From Streptomyces broussonetiae (GTDB lineage: Bacteria; Actinomycetota; Actinomycetes; Streptomycetales; Streptomycetaceae), in contig NZ_CP047020.1 of NCBI RefSeq assembly GCF_009796285.1, positions 7,998,001-8,062,000 on the forward strand: DNA of 64,000 nt, given 5' to 3'. The notes beneath the pieces are model-generated. The model was not told the origin of the DNA. It did not search any database and was given only the letters and a program-made list of their open reading frames with translations. The translations under genes and the position numbers were made by a program. How positions within the stretch are numbered: position 1 is the first letter of the stretch; each line of letters starts with the position of its first letter. Shown here in pieces: positions 8,245 through 15,640 of the stretch.

Positions 8245-9108
8245 ATGACGAACAGCAAAGTGGTCCAGCACGAGACCGTACGGCGCATCGACACCCGACT
8301 GGCCTTCGAAACGGCGTACTTCAGTGACCCGGGCACGCTCACCCGGCATCTGGCCGAGGCCGCGAACGGTCTCAAGGTGCTCCGCCCGGAGTTCTCGGCC
8401 AACACGGGGTCCGCGCTCTTCGCCGGCCCGGACAGGCCGCTGCGCCCGGCGGATCTCGACGGACTGTGGCGCGACGGCGGGCGGGTCGTCGTCCATGACT
8501 TCGTGCCGGGCACGCCGTACTTCGCCAACGGCGTGGTGGTGGACGGACAACTGTGCCTCACCGACACCTGGCGGTGCTACAGCCTGGACGAGGGGCCGCG
8601 CTCGCTACTCACCGCGGTCGTGAACGTCCTGCCCGACTCGGTGGAGGTCAAGCTGCTGCGGGAACGGCTGCAGCCGTTGGCCGCGGCGACCGCCGTCGCC
8701 GACGGGCCCGTCTGCTTCGAGGTGGTACTCGGCGGCGAGCAGGTCAAGGTGGTGAAGTTCGCGCACCGGGTCGCCGGTGCACCGCTACCGGGACTCTGCG
8801 ACCTCCTGGGCGTCGCCGGCCAGTCGGGACGGGAGGCCCAGGCCCCGGACGGGTTCGTGGCCGACTACGCCTTCACCGTACGGCGGAGCGGCACGCTGAC
8901 GGGTTTCACCGGTCTGGACGAGGTCCGCAGCCTCCCCTCGTACCGCAACGACCTCTTCATGCCGGCGCTCGGCGAGCCGGTCGAGCGGACCGTGGGTGAG
9001 GGCGGCGGAGCCGCCGTCCTGCTCAAGCACGCGGACGAAGCGACGCTCCTCGCCGACGTGACGTTCCTTCAAGAGGTCAACCGCTCCGGGGTGTTCGTCG
9101 TCGACTGA
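8245..9108 (+). CDS. ATP-grasp-like ligase domain protein, N-terminally shortened
   Basis: A 287-residue protein resembling the C-terminal half of carboxylate-amine ligases of the ATP-grasp superfamily. The segments VHDFVPGTPYFANGVVVDG and VCFEVVLGGEQVKVVKFAHRVAG match the central sheet and the metal/nucleotide-binding strand, but the usual first 100 or more residues (pre-ATP-grasp domain) are missing. The ATG at 8245 has GGAG eleven bases upstream. An alternative GTG at 8212 overlaps the ARD stop as GTGA and would add eleven residues. It could form an amide with help from a partner, or have lost catalysis. It may have been cut down by deletion, but the frame is intact and codon use is normal. 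Confidence 0.55.
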   Translation: MTNSKVVQHETVRRIDTRLAFETAYFSDPGTLTRHLAEAANGLKVLRPEFSANTGSALFAGPDRPLRPADLDGLWRDGGRVVVHDFVPGTPYFANGVVVDGQLCLTDTWRCYSLDEGPRSLLTAVVNVLPDSVEVKLLRERLQPLAAATAVADGPVCFEVVLGGEQVKVVKFAHRVAGAPLPGLCDLLGVAGQSGREAQAPDGFVADYAFTVRRSGTLTGFTGLDEVRSLPSYRNDLFMPALGEPVERTVGEGGGAAVLLKHADEATLLADVTFLQEVNRSGVFVVD

Positions 9109-9253
9109 TCCGGCCGACCTCCCACGCTCCTCACACACGCAGAAGCCCCGGTGCCGATCGCACCGCGAGGCGACCATTTCGTGCCGTATCGACGGGATGG
9201 CCGTTCCGGGCCTCTGGTGGGCTAATTCCTCATCAACGGAGAAGGAAACACCC

Positions 9254-10120
9254 ATGCCGTATTCGGATCCCATCACCCCCGCCGACCGCCCCGGACCGAC
9301 CGCGGAACGGCACCACAGGACCGCGACACCCAAGCGGATCCTCATGTGTGCTCCTCGGTATTTCGACGTCACCTACTCCATCAATCCCTGGATGCATCCG
9401 GAAAAGCCGTCGGACGCCGGGAGCGCACTCGTCCAGTGGGAACGGCTGCGCGACCTCTACCGCGAACTGGGCCATACCGTCGAATTGATCGAACCGATCC
9501 CCGGACTGCCCGACATGGTCTTCGCGGCCAACGGGGCCACCGTCGTGGACGGAAAGGTCCTCGCCGCGCGCTTCCGGCACATGGAGCGCACCGCCGAAGG
9601 CCCCGCCTACCTGGCCTGGTTCCGTGAGCAGGGCTACACCGAGGTCCACTGGCCGGAGTTCATCAACGAGGGCGAGGGCGACTACCTGCTGGCCGGACGC
9701 CGTCTGCTGGCCGGCACCGGGTTCCGCACCGACCCGCGGTCCCACGCCGAGGCACAGGAGTTCTTCGGTGTGCCCGTCACCGGACTGTCCCTGGTGGACC
9801 CCCGTTTCTACCACCTGGACACCGCGCTGGCGGTGCTCTCCGACGACGACATCATGTATTTCCCCGAGGCTTTCTCCGCCGGCAGCCAAGCCGTACTGCG
9901 AGAACTTTTCCCGGACGCGATACTCGCCACCGAGGCGGACGCCGAAGTGTTCGGGCTCAATGCCTTCTGTGACGGCCGGCACGTACTGCTGCCGAGCACG
10001 GCGACGCACCTTTCCGCACAGCTCGGGAAAAGAGGATACGAGCCCATCGGAATCGACCTGCCCGAGCTGCTCAAAGCCGGTGGCGGCGCCAAGTGCTGCA
10101 CCTTGGAGCTGCGCGGCTGA
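9254..10120 (+). CDS. Dimethylarginine dimethylaminohydrolase-like enzyme (amidinotransferase fold)
   Basis: A 288-residue guanidino-modifying enzyme of the DDAH branch, which hydrolyses arginine or N-substituted arginines to citrulline plus an amine. Catalytic elements are visible: the acidic segment NEGEGDYLL (E141, D143), H187 in FYHLD, and the nucleophile C281 or C282 in GGAKCCTLE close to the C-terminus. A strong ribosome site GGAGAAGGAAA precedes the ATG. A 145-base gap upstream suggests its own promoter or a processing point. Placed immediately before the hydrazine genes, it may supply citrulline or ornithine-like units or release an N-substituent from an arginine-derived intermediate. 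The substrate is not certain. Confidence 0.82.
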   Translation: MPYSDPITPADRPGPTAERHHRTATPKRILMCAPRYFDVTYSINPWMHPEKPSDAGSALVQWERLRDLYRELGHTVELIEPIPGLPDMVFAANGATVVDGKVLAARFRHMERTAEGPAYLAWFREQGYTEVHWPEFINEGEGDYLLAGRRLLAGTGFRTDPRSHAEAQEFFGVPVTGLSLVDPRFYHLDTALAVLSDDDIMYFPEAFSAGSQAVLRELFPDAILATEADAEVFGLNAFCDGRHVLLPSTATHLSAQLGKRGYEPIGIDLPELLKAGGGAKCCTLELRG

Positions 10121-10190
10121 CCACACCTGCAGCGCCTGGACAGAGACGAATGCCGCTTCAGGGCCCGCACGTTGTGAAAGGATCCGACCG

Positions 10191-10559
10191 TTGATCACCA
10201 AAATCCGCGTCGACAAAAGCTCCGCCGCCGAGGAATTCGGTATGCACTGCCAGCGGATCATCCCCTGGGCGGGCGCCGCAGCGGAAGAGCCGCCGCTCGG
10301 CGCCATGGCCTGCTTCCTGCCGACGGGCAGCAGCAGCGCACCGGACTGCCACGACCAGGACGAGGTCATGATCGTCACGTCCGGCGCCGGCCGGGTCACA
10401 CTCGACGGCGAAGAGACGTCGTGCAGCGCGGGCGACGTGGTGGTACTGCCGCGCAACCAGGAGCACGTGGTGCACAGCACGGGCGACGAAGAGCTTCAGT
10501 GGGTCTCCTTCTACTGGCCGCTGCACGAGCCTGCCAAGGACCCGGAGGTCTCCGCATGA
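10191..10559 (+). CDS. Small cupin protein, likely N-N bond-forming half of a split hydrazine synthetase
   Basis: A 122-residue single-domain cupin. Metal-binding side chains appear in PDCHDQDEV (H54, E58) and NQEHVVH (H92, H95). The start is TTG at 10191, set eight bases after AAAGGA; no ATG or GTG fits the domain start. Its stop overlaps the start of the MetRS-like gene as ATGA. In known hydrazine synthetases (Spb40, Tri28 and relatives) a cupin is fused to a MetRS-like domain and rearranges an amino-acyl ester of N6-hydroxylysine to an N-N linked product. The adjacency to a MetRS-like gene and a lysine N-hydroxylase supports the same role here as a separate subunit. Confidence 0.75.
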   Translation: MITKIRVDKSSAAEEFGMHCQRIIPWAGAAAEEPPLGAMACFLPTGSSSAPDCHDQDEVMIVTSGAGRVTLDGEETSCSAGDVVVLPRNQEHVVHSTGDEELQWVSFYWPLHEPAKDPEVSA

Positions 10560-12148
10560 GCAACCTCGCGTGGATCACCGCGACGCCACCCACCCCCAAC
10601 GGTCCCCTGCATCTCGGGCACATGGCGGGCCCGTATCTCGCCGGAGACGTGCTGCGCCGTTTCCTGGCCGCCGACGGCGTGGACGTCCGCTACACCACCG
10701 GGCTCGACGACCACCAGAGCTATGTGCCGGTGCGCGGGCTGAAGGACGGCGGCCTCAAGGGACAGGAAGTCGCCGACCAGTACGGTGAGTCCATAGAGGA
10801 AGTCTGGTCCCGGGCCCACGCGGACTTCGACACGGTCGTCCGTCCGCGCCGCACCGTCGGCTACCTCGCCCACGTCCAGGACTTCTTCGAGGTGCTGTAC
10901 GACGCGGGCCACATCGTCGCGCGCACCCGACCACTGCCGTACTGCACCGGCTGCGAGCGCTGGCTGTACGAGGCGTACGTGAAGGGAGACTGCCCGCACT
11001 GCGGCTCCGCCTCCAACGGCAACGCCTGCGAGCCGTGCGGCCGGCCCAACGACTGCGCCGATCTGCGCGACCCCGTCTGCACCGGCTGCGGCGCCCCGGC
11101 CGAACTGCGCGACTGCGAGCGGCTCTACTTCCCGCTCGCCCCCTTCGCCGACCAGCTCCAGGACTTCTGGCAGCGTGTCGACATGCCGCCGCACCTGCGT
11201 GCGTTGTGCGAGCGGATGCTGCACGGAGGGCTGCCCGAGATAGCCGTGAGCCATCCCTCGGACTGGGGTGTGCCGGTGCCCGTCGAAGGCTTCAGGGACC
11301 AGCGGGTGTACGTCTGGTTCGAGATGGCCCCGGGCTATCTGATCGAATGGGAGCAGTGTGACACCGGCCACCAGGCTCCCGGTCCCGTGCAGTTCTTCGG
11401 CTTCGACAACGGCTACTTCCACGCCGTGCTGAACCCGGCCGCGTTCCTGGCCCATTCCGCGCACGCGCCCCTGCCGCGCGCCTTCGTCGTCAACGAGTTC
11501 TACCGCCTCGAGGGGCTCAAGTTCTCCACCAGCAGGGGTCACGCCATCTGGGCCCGGGACGAGCTGGCCCGTACCAGCGCGGACGTACTGCGCTACCACG
11601 TTCTGTCGGACCGCCCCAACGGCCGCCAGACCAACTTCACCCCGGCTGCGCTCGAGCGCAGCCGCCGGCACCTCGACGAGGCATGGGACGGCTGGCTGCG
11701 CACACTGCTGACCACGGTGGCCGAGGACTGCGGCGGCGTCGTGCCCCGCGAGCGTCCGCGGGGCGCCGCCTGGAACAGGCTGGAGGAACGGCTGACCCGA
11801 CTGGTCGACGAGCTGCGGGAGGCCTACGGGGTAGAGGGCTACGACACCCGGCGCGCGGTCGCCCTGCTCGACGAAGTGGTGGCGCTGGCGACGGACTTCG
11901 GACATGTCCACAGCCATGAGCGGGACCGCCCCGAGGGGGCCGCAGCACACCGTTCGGCCGTCGTGGCCCAGCTGGCGGTGGCCACCGGCCTCGCCGCCTG
12001 GGCCGCCCCGATCCTGCCTGCGGCCTCGGCCCGTCTGTCCGAGCTGCTCGGCGTCGCGGCGGGCCGCCGGGTGGACGCGGCGGCGATGGCGGCTCCGCCG
12101 GCCGGCACCCCGCTCGCCGTTCCCGACAAGGCGGTGTTCGGTGGCTGA
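10556..12148 (+). CDS. Methionyl-tRNA-synthetase-like amino-acid-activating enzyme of hydrazine biosynthesis
   Basis: A 530-residue class I aminoacyl-tRNA synthetase homologue. It keeps the HIGH-type motif (HLGH, residues 19-22), a KMSKS-type motif (KFSTS, 322-326) and an expanded zinc region with four C-x2-C pairs (130/133, 146/149, 158/161, 175/178). It is short at the C-terminus compared with cellular MetRS. In Spb40/Tri28-type enzymes this domain activates an amino acid with ATP and passes it to N6-hydroxylysine in place of tRNA. Four-base overlap with the cupin gene upstream and eight-base overlap with the oxidase gene downstream show one translation unit. The amino acid used (glycine or another) is not determined. 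Confidence 0.85.
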   Translation: MSNLAWITATPPTPNGPLHLGHMAGPYLAGDVLRRFLAADGVDVRYTTGLDDHQSYVPVRGLKDGGLKGQEVADQYGESIEEVWSRAHADFDTVVRPRRTVGYLAHVQDFFEVLYDAGHIVARTRPLPYCTGCERWLYEAYVKGDCPHCGSASNGNACEPCGRPNDCADLRDPVCTGCGAPAELRDCERLYFPLAPFADQLQDFWQRVDMPPHLRALCERMLHGGLPEIAVSHPSDWGVPVPVEGFRDQRVYVWFEMAPGYLIEWEQCDTGHQAPGPVQFFGFDNGYFHAVLNPAAFLAHSAHAPLPRAFVVNEFYRLEGLKFSTSRGHAIWARDELARTSADVLRYHVLSDRPNGRQTNFTPAALERSRRHLDEAWDGWLRTLLTTVAEDCGGVVPRERPRGAAWNRLEERLTRLVDELREAYGVEGYDTRRAVALLDEVVALATDFGHVHSHERDRPEGAAAHRSAVVAQLAVATGLAAWAAPILPAASARLSELLGVAAGRRVDAAAMAAPPAGTPLAVPDKAVFGG

Positions 12149-14156
12149 CGTGAGCGGTGCGGCCGACGACCACGGCGTGCGCCCGGTGCGCGCCGCGGTC
12201 GTCGGCCCCTTCTCCGGCCCCCGCGCCGCCTGGGGCGAGCTGCTCGAAGGTGCCGCCGCGGCGCACGACGGCGTGCAGTGGGAATTCCACGACGACCGCG
12301 GCGACGCCATCGTCGCCCGGAAGGTCGCCGAGGCAGTCGTCGCCGACGGCGGCTACGCCCTGGTCGTCGGCCACTTCAACAGCGCCGGTGCCCGTCTCGC
12401 CCTTCCGGTCTACCGCTGCGCGGGCCTGCCGCTCCTGCTTCCCCTGGCCACCGCGCCGCGCCTGCTCGACGGGACGGCCGGAGCCGCACTGCGCTGGTGC
12501 CCCGACGACCTGGCCCAGCTCGTGGAACTGCGCTCCGCGATCCGGCGGGCGGGACACTCGCGCCTCGCGGTGCTGGACGACGGCAGCACCTACGGCGCGG
12601 TACTCGCCCAACTGTTCCTCGGCCTGTCCGCCGACGGTGTGCGTCTCGTGGAGCCGGGCGACGCCGACGCGCTCGTGGTCTGCGGCACCCACGTCGGTGC
12701 GGCCCGAACAGCCCGTGCCCAGCGGGCGGCGGGGTTCACGGGCGCGCTGTACTTCACCGACGACTGCGCGGTCGACGAGTTCGCCGAACTCCTCGGGGAC
12801 GCGGGCCACACGGCGCGCGTCACCAGGCTGCGCAGCGGCGCCTCCACCTACGTCGAGTCGGCCCTCGCCACAGCCGCCGCCGTCCTCACCGCCCGGCCGG
12901 ACCTCACGGGGACGGCGCTCCTCGACGCCCTGCGCGCTCACGCGGACCGCCGCTTCACCCCCGAAGGGGAACCCGAACCGGGCGCGCCCGGCACGGCCTG
13001 CCCCGGTTGGGAGGTGATACCGCTCGGCGAACCACCGAGGCGGCCCACGACGGGCCACAGCGGCGCCGGGCGCGACGGCAGGGCCTACGACGTGCTCGTG
13101 ATCGGCGCCGGTGTACTCGGCGCTGCCACCGCCGACGTCCTCGCACGTCAGGGCATACGCGTCGCCATGACGGCCCCCTCGGACGGGGACCCGGCGGCCA
13201 CCCGGTACTCGGGCGGGCTCGTGCGGGCCTTCGAAACCGACCCGGTTCTGCGCCGACTCGCCCTGCGAAGCTACGAACTGGCCTGGCAGGAGGGTGCGGC
13301 CCGGCGTCGCCCGAACGGGTTTCGGCGGACCGGATCCCTGGTGTTGCTCGGGGAAGCGGACCTGGACCAGGCCGAGCAGGGCGTCGCCGAGCTGACGGAC
13401 GCCGGAATCGAGGCCCATCTGCTCACTACGGGCGAACTCGGCGAGCGTTTCCCGGGGTTTCGTACGCATGACGTGGCCGGCGCGTTGTGGGAACCGGCCG
13501 GGGGTCATGCCGACCCGGTCGCCACCTGCCGTGGACACCGGTACGACGCCGCCGCGCACGGGGCTTTCGTCCTGCCGGGCCGGGTCCAACGCGTGGACCA
13601 GCGGGCCGACCAGGTCCAGGTCACCCTCGACCAGGGCGAGGTCAGAGCACGCGCCGTGGTCCTCGCGGCCGGCGCCGCGACACCGTGGATCCGCGGACAC
13701 CGCCTCTCGGCGCCCACCGGGAGCACGCGGACCAAGCGCATCCGTTACGCCTTCTTCCGGCACCCGGAGAGCCAGTGCCTGCCGACCGTGGTGGACCTCG
13801 TCACGGGTCTGTGGGCGCGCCCACAGCACACCGGGGTCGGCGCGGGCGGGTATCTGGTGGGCCGCCCGGCGGACGAGTGGGACGTACCGCCCGGCGGCGG
13901 GGACAGCGTCACCCCCGCCCAGGCCGAGCACATCCGCGAAGGAGCCGTGCGGCGCTGGCCCTGGATGGGCGCGGCCGATTTCGTCGGCGGGCGCCACGGC
14001 GTCGATCTCTTCACCACCGACGGGCGCCCGCTGCTCGGCCCGGACCCTGCCGACTCGCGCATCGTGTTCGCCACGGGCGGCTCGGGCGGGGGGTTCAAGA
14101 TCGCACCCGCGGTGGCGGAGTCGGCCGCGGCCCACGCCGTGCAGGCACTCGGATGA
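12141..14156 (+). CDS. Fusion of type-1 periplasmic-binding-protein-like domain and DAO-family FAD oxidase
   Basis: A 671-residue protein with two unrelated halves. Residues about 15-290 resemble the Leu/Ile/Val-binding-protein fold (AAVVGPFSGPRAAW, ALVVGHFNSAGARLALPVY), but there is no signal peptide or lipobox, so it is cytoplasmic. Residues about 315-671 are a complete DAO-type flavoprotein with VIGAGVLGAA near the start and GGSGGGFKIAP near the end. In s56-p1 and triacsin type pathways a DAO homologue cleaves the lysine-derived hydrazine to give hydrazinoacetate. The binding domain may hold an amino acid for channelling or sensing. GTG 12141 overlaps the MetRS-like gene by eight bases; GTG 12150 is an alternative. 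Confidence 0.78.
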   Translation: MADVSGAADDHGVRPVRAAVVGPFSGPRAAWGELLEGAAAAHDGVQWEFHDDRGDAIVARKVAEAVVADGGYALVVGHFNSAGARLALPVYRCAGLPLLLPLATAPRLLDGTAGAALRWCPDDLAQLVELRSAIRRAGHSRLAVLDDGSTYGAVLAQLFLGLSADGVRLVEPGDADALVVCGTHVGAARTARAQRAAGFTGALYFTDDCAVDEFAELLGDAGHTARVTRLRSGASTYVESALATAAAVLTARPDLTGTALLDALRAHADRRFTPEGEPEPGAPGTACPGWEVIPLGEPPRRPTTGHSGAGRDGRAYDVLVIGAGVLGAATADVLARQGIRVAMTAPSDGDPAATRYSGGLVRAFETDPVLRRLALRSYELAWQEGAARRRPNGFRRTGSLVLLGEADLDQAEQGVAELTDAGIEAHLLTTGELGERFPGFRTHDVAGALWEPAGGHADPVATCRGHRYDAAAHGAFVLPGRVQRVDQRADQVQVTLDQGEVRARAVVLAAGAATPWIRGHRLSAPTGSTRTKRIRYAFFRHPESQCLPTVVDLVTGLWARPQHTGVGAGGYLVGRPADEWDVPPGGGDSVTPAQAEHIREGAVRRWPWMGAADFVGGRHGVDLFTTDGRPLLGPDPADSRIVFATGGSGGGFKIAPAVAESAAAHAVQALG

Positions 14157-14181
14157 CGCCTGCCCGCCACGGCACGCGGAC

Positions 14182-14218
14182 CGGGAGGGCGCGCCTTCGA
14201 CCCGCTCCTGCCCTCCCG
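14182..14218 (+). terminator. Hairpin after the oxidase gene
   Basis: Nine-base perfect inverted repeat (CGGGAGGGC at 14182-14190, GCCCTCCCG at 14210-14218) with a 19-base loop, 26 bases after the oxidase stop and before the lysine hydroxylase gene. There is no T-run. It may end or attenuate transcription between the two genes. Confidence 0.4.
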
Positions 14219-14275
14219 CCATCGGACATCAGCCGCCGCTTCCGTCAGAGCCCTCCAATCGAAAGGCGTTGAACG

Positions 14276-15622
14276 ATGACCTTCCTGCCCTCAGCGCATG
14301 AACTCGACCAGCCCGACTCGGTCTACGACATCGTCGGCGTGGGCTTCGGTCCGGCCAACCTCGCCCTGGCCATCGCCATCGAGGAACACAACGAGACCGT
14401 GGCGCCGGACCAACGGCTGACCGCCGCCTTCCTGGAGAAACAGCCGTCCTTCGGCTGGCATCGTGGCATGCTGATCGAGGGGGCCACCATGCAGGTGTCC
14501 TTCCTCAAGGACCTGGCGACGATGCGCAATCCGAACAGCCGGTTCAGCTTCGTGTCGTATCTGCACGACAAGGGACGCCTGGTGGACTTCATCAACCACA
14601 AGGTGCTGTACCCCACCCGTGAGGAGTTCCACGACTACCTGCGCTGGTGCGCCGACGGCGTGGACCACATGGTGCGCTACGGACTGGAGGTCACCGCCGT
14701 CGAACCGGTCGCCGGCAGCGCGGCGCCCGGCCCGGTGCGCGAGGTCGAGGTGAGCGCGCTCGACGTCGACGGCGCCGAGCGGGCCACCTACCGGGCGCGC
14801 AACCTCGCCCTCGGCACCGGCCTCGTCCCCCGGATGCCCGATGGCGTCGTACGCTCCGCACGCGTCTGGCACTCCAGCGAGTTCCTGCACCGCCTCGCGG
14901 ACTTCCCGGTGGCGGCCCCGCGCCGCTTCGTCGTGGTCGGCGCCGGCCAGAGCGCCGCCGAGGTCGCCGACCATCTCCACCGCACCTACGACGGCGCCGA
15001 GGTCTGCTCGGTGCTCTCCCGCTACGGCTACAGCCCGGCGGACGACAGCCCGTACGCGAACCGCATCTTCGACCCCGAGGCGGTCGACCTGTACCACGGC
15101 GCGGACGCCTCCGTACGCAACCGGCTCATGGAGTACCACCGCAACACCAACTACGGCGTCGTCGACATCGACCTCATCGACGAGCTGTACCGGCGCTCCT
15201 ACCAGGAGAAGGTCCGCGGTGAGAACCGGTTGCGCATCATGGGCGCCGCCCAGGTCACGCATGTCGAGGACGAGGCGGACGGGGTGGCCGTCCAGGTCCG
15301 CAACCTGGCGGACGGATCCGAGGAGCGGATGACCGCGGACGTCATCGTGTACGCCACCGGCTACACCGAGCCCGACCACGCCGTACTGCTCGGCTCCCTC
15401 ACCGGGGCCTGCCGGCGCGACGACAGCGGCCGGCTGCTGGTCCACCGCGACTACCGGCTGCACACCGACGAGACGGTGGAGACCGGCTTCTATCTGCAGG
15501 GCGGTACGGAACACACGCACGGCATCACCGGAAACCTGCTGTCCATGGTCGCCGTGCGGGCCGGCGAGATCCGAGCCTCGCTGGTCGCCCGTCGCCACGC
15601 CCCGGTCACGGTCCCGGTCTAG
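14276..15622 (+). CDS. L-lysine N6-monooxygenase (SidA/IucD/PvdA family)
   Basis: A 448-residue flavin- and NADPH-dependent N-hydroxylase. The FAD motif GVGFGPANLA is at residues 21-30, the NADPH motif VVVGAGQSAAEVA near 218-230, and the late ATGY signature near 360; the middle NTNYGVVD segment is typical of ornithine/lysine hydroxylases. The family members acting on lysine make N6-hydroxylysine, the nucleophile partner in the cupin/MetRS hydrazine reaction. Lysine is chosen over ornithine because of that context. A ribosome site AAAGGCG precedes the ATG. It could in principle serve a hydroxamate siderophore, but no acyl- or succinyl-transferase or NIS gene is close by; the NIS genes are 33 kb away. 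Confidence 0.88.
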   Translation: MTFLPSAHELDQPDSVYDIVGVGFGPANLALAIAIEEHNETVAPDQRLTAAFLEKQPSFGWHRGMLIEGATMQVSFLKDLATMRNPNSRFSFVSYLHDKGRLVDFINHKVLYPTREEFHDYLRWCADGVDHMVRYGLEVTAVEPVAGSAAPGPVREVEVSALDVDGAERATYRARNLALGTGLVPRMPDGVVRSARVWHSSEFLHRLADFPVAAPRRFVVVGAGQSAAEVADHLHRTYDGAEVCSVLSRYGYSPADDSPYANRIFDPEAVDLYHGADASVRNRLMEYHRNTNYGVVDIDLIDELYRRSYQEKVRGENRLRIMGAAQVTHVEDEADGVAVQVRNLADGSEERMTADVIVYATGYTEPDHAVLLGSLTGACRRDDSGRLLVHRDYRLHTDETVETGFYLQGGTEHTHGITGNLLSMVAVRAGEIRASLVARRHAPVTVPV

Positions 15623-15640
15623 GGGACAGAGAGGCCAGCG

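Noticed and set aside
10556..12148. Housekeeping methionyl-tRNA synthetase
   Set aside because: The operon context (cupin, N-hydroxylase, DAO oxidase), four-base overlaps and the shortened C-terminus fit the amino-acid-activating subunit of a hydrazine synthetase better.
11637..14222. 861-codon open frame on the minus strand
   Set aside because: Antisense to the MetRS-like and oxidase genes, whose motifs are clear; no ribosome site or family similarity.
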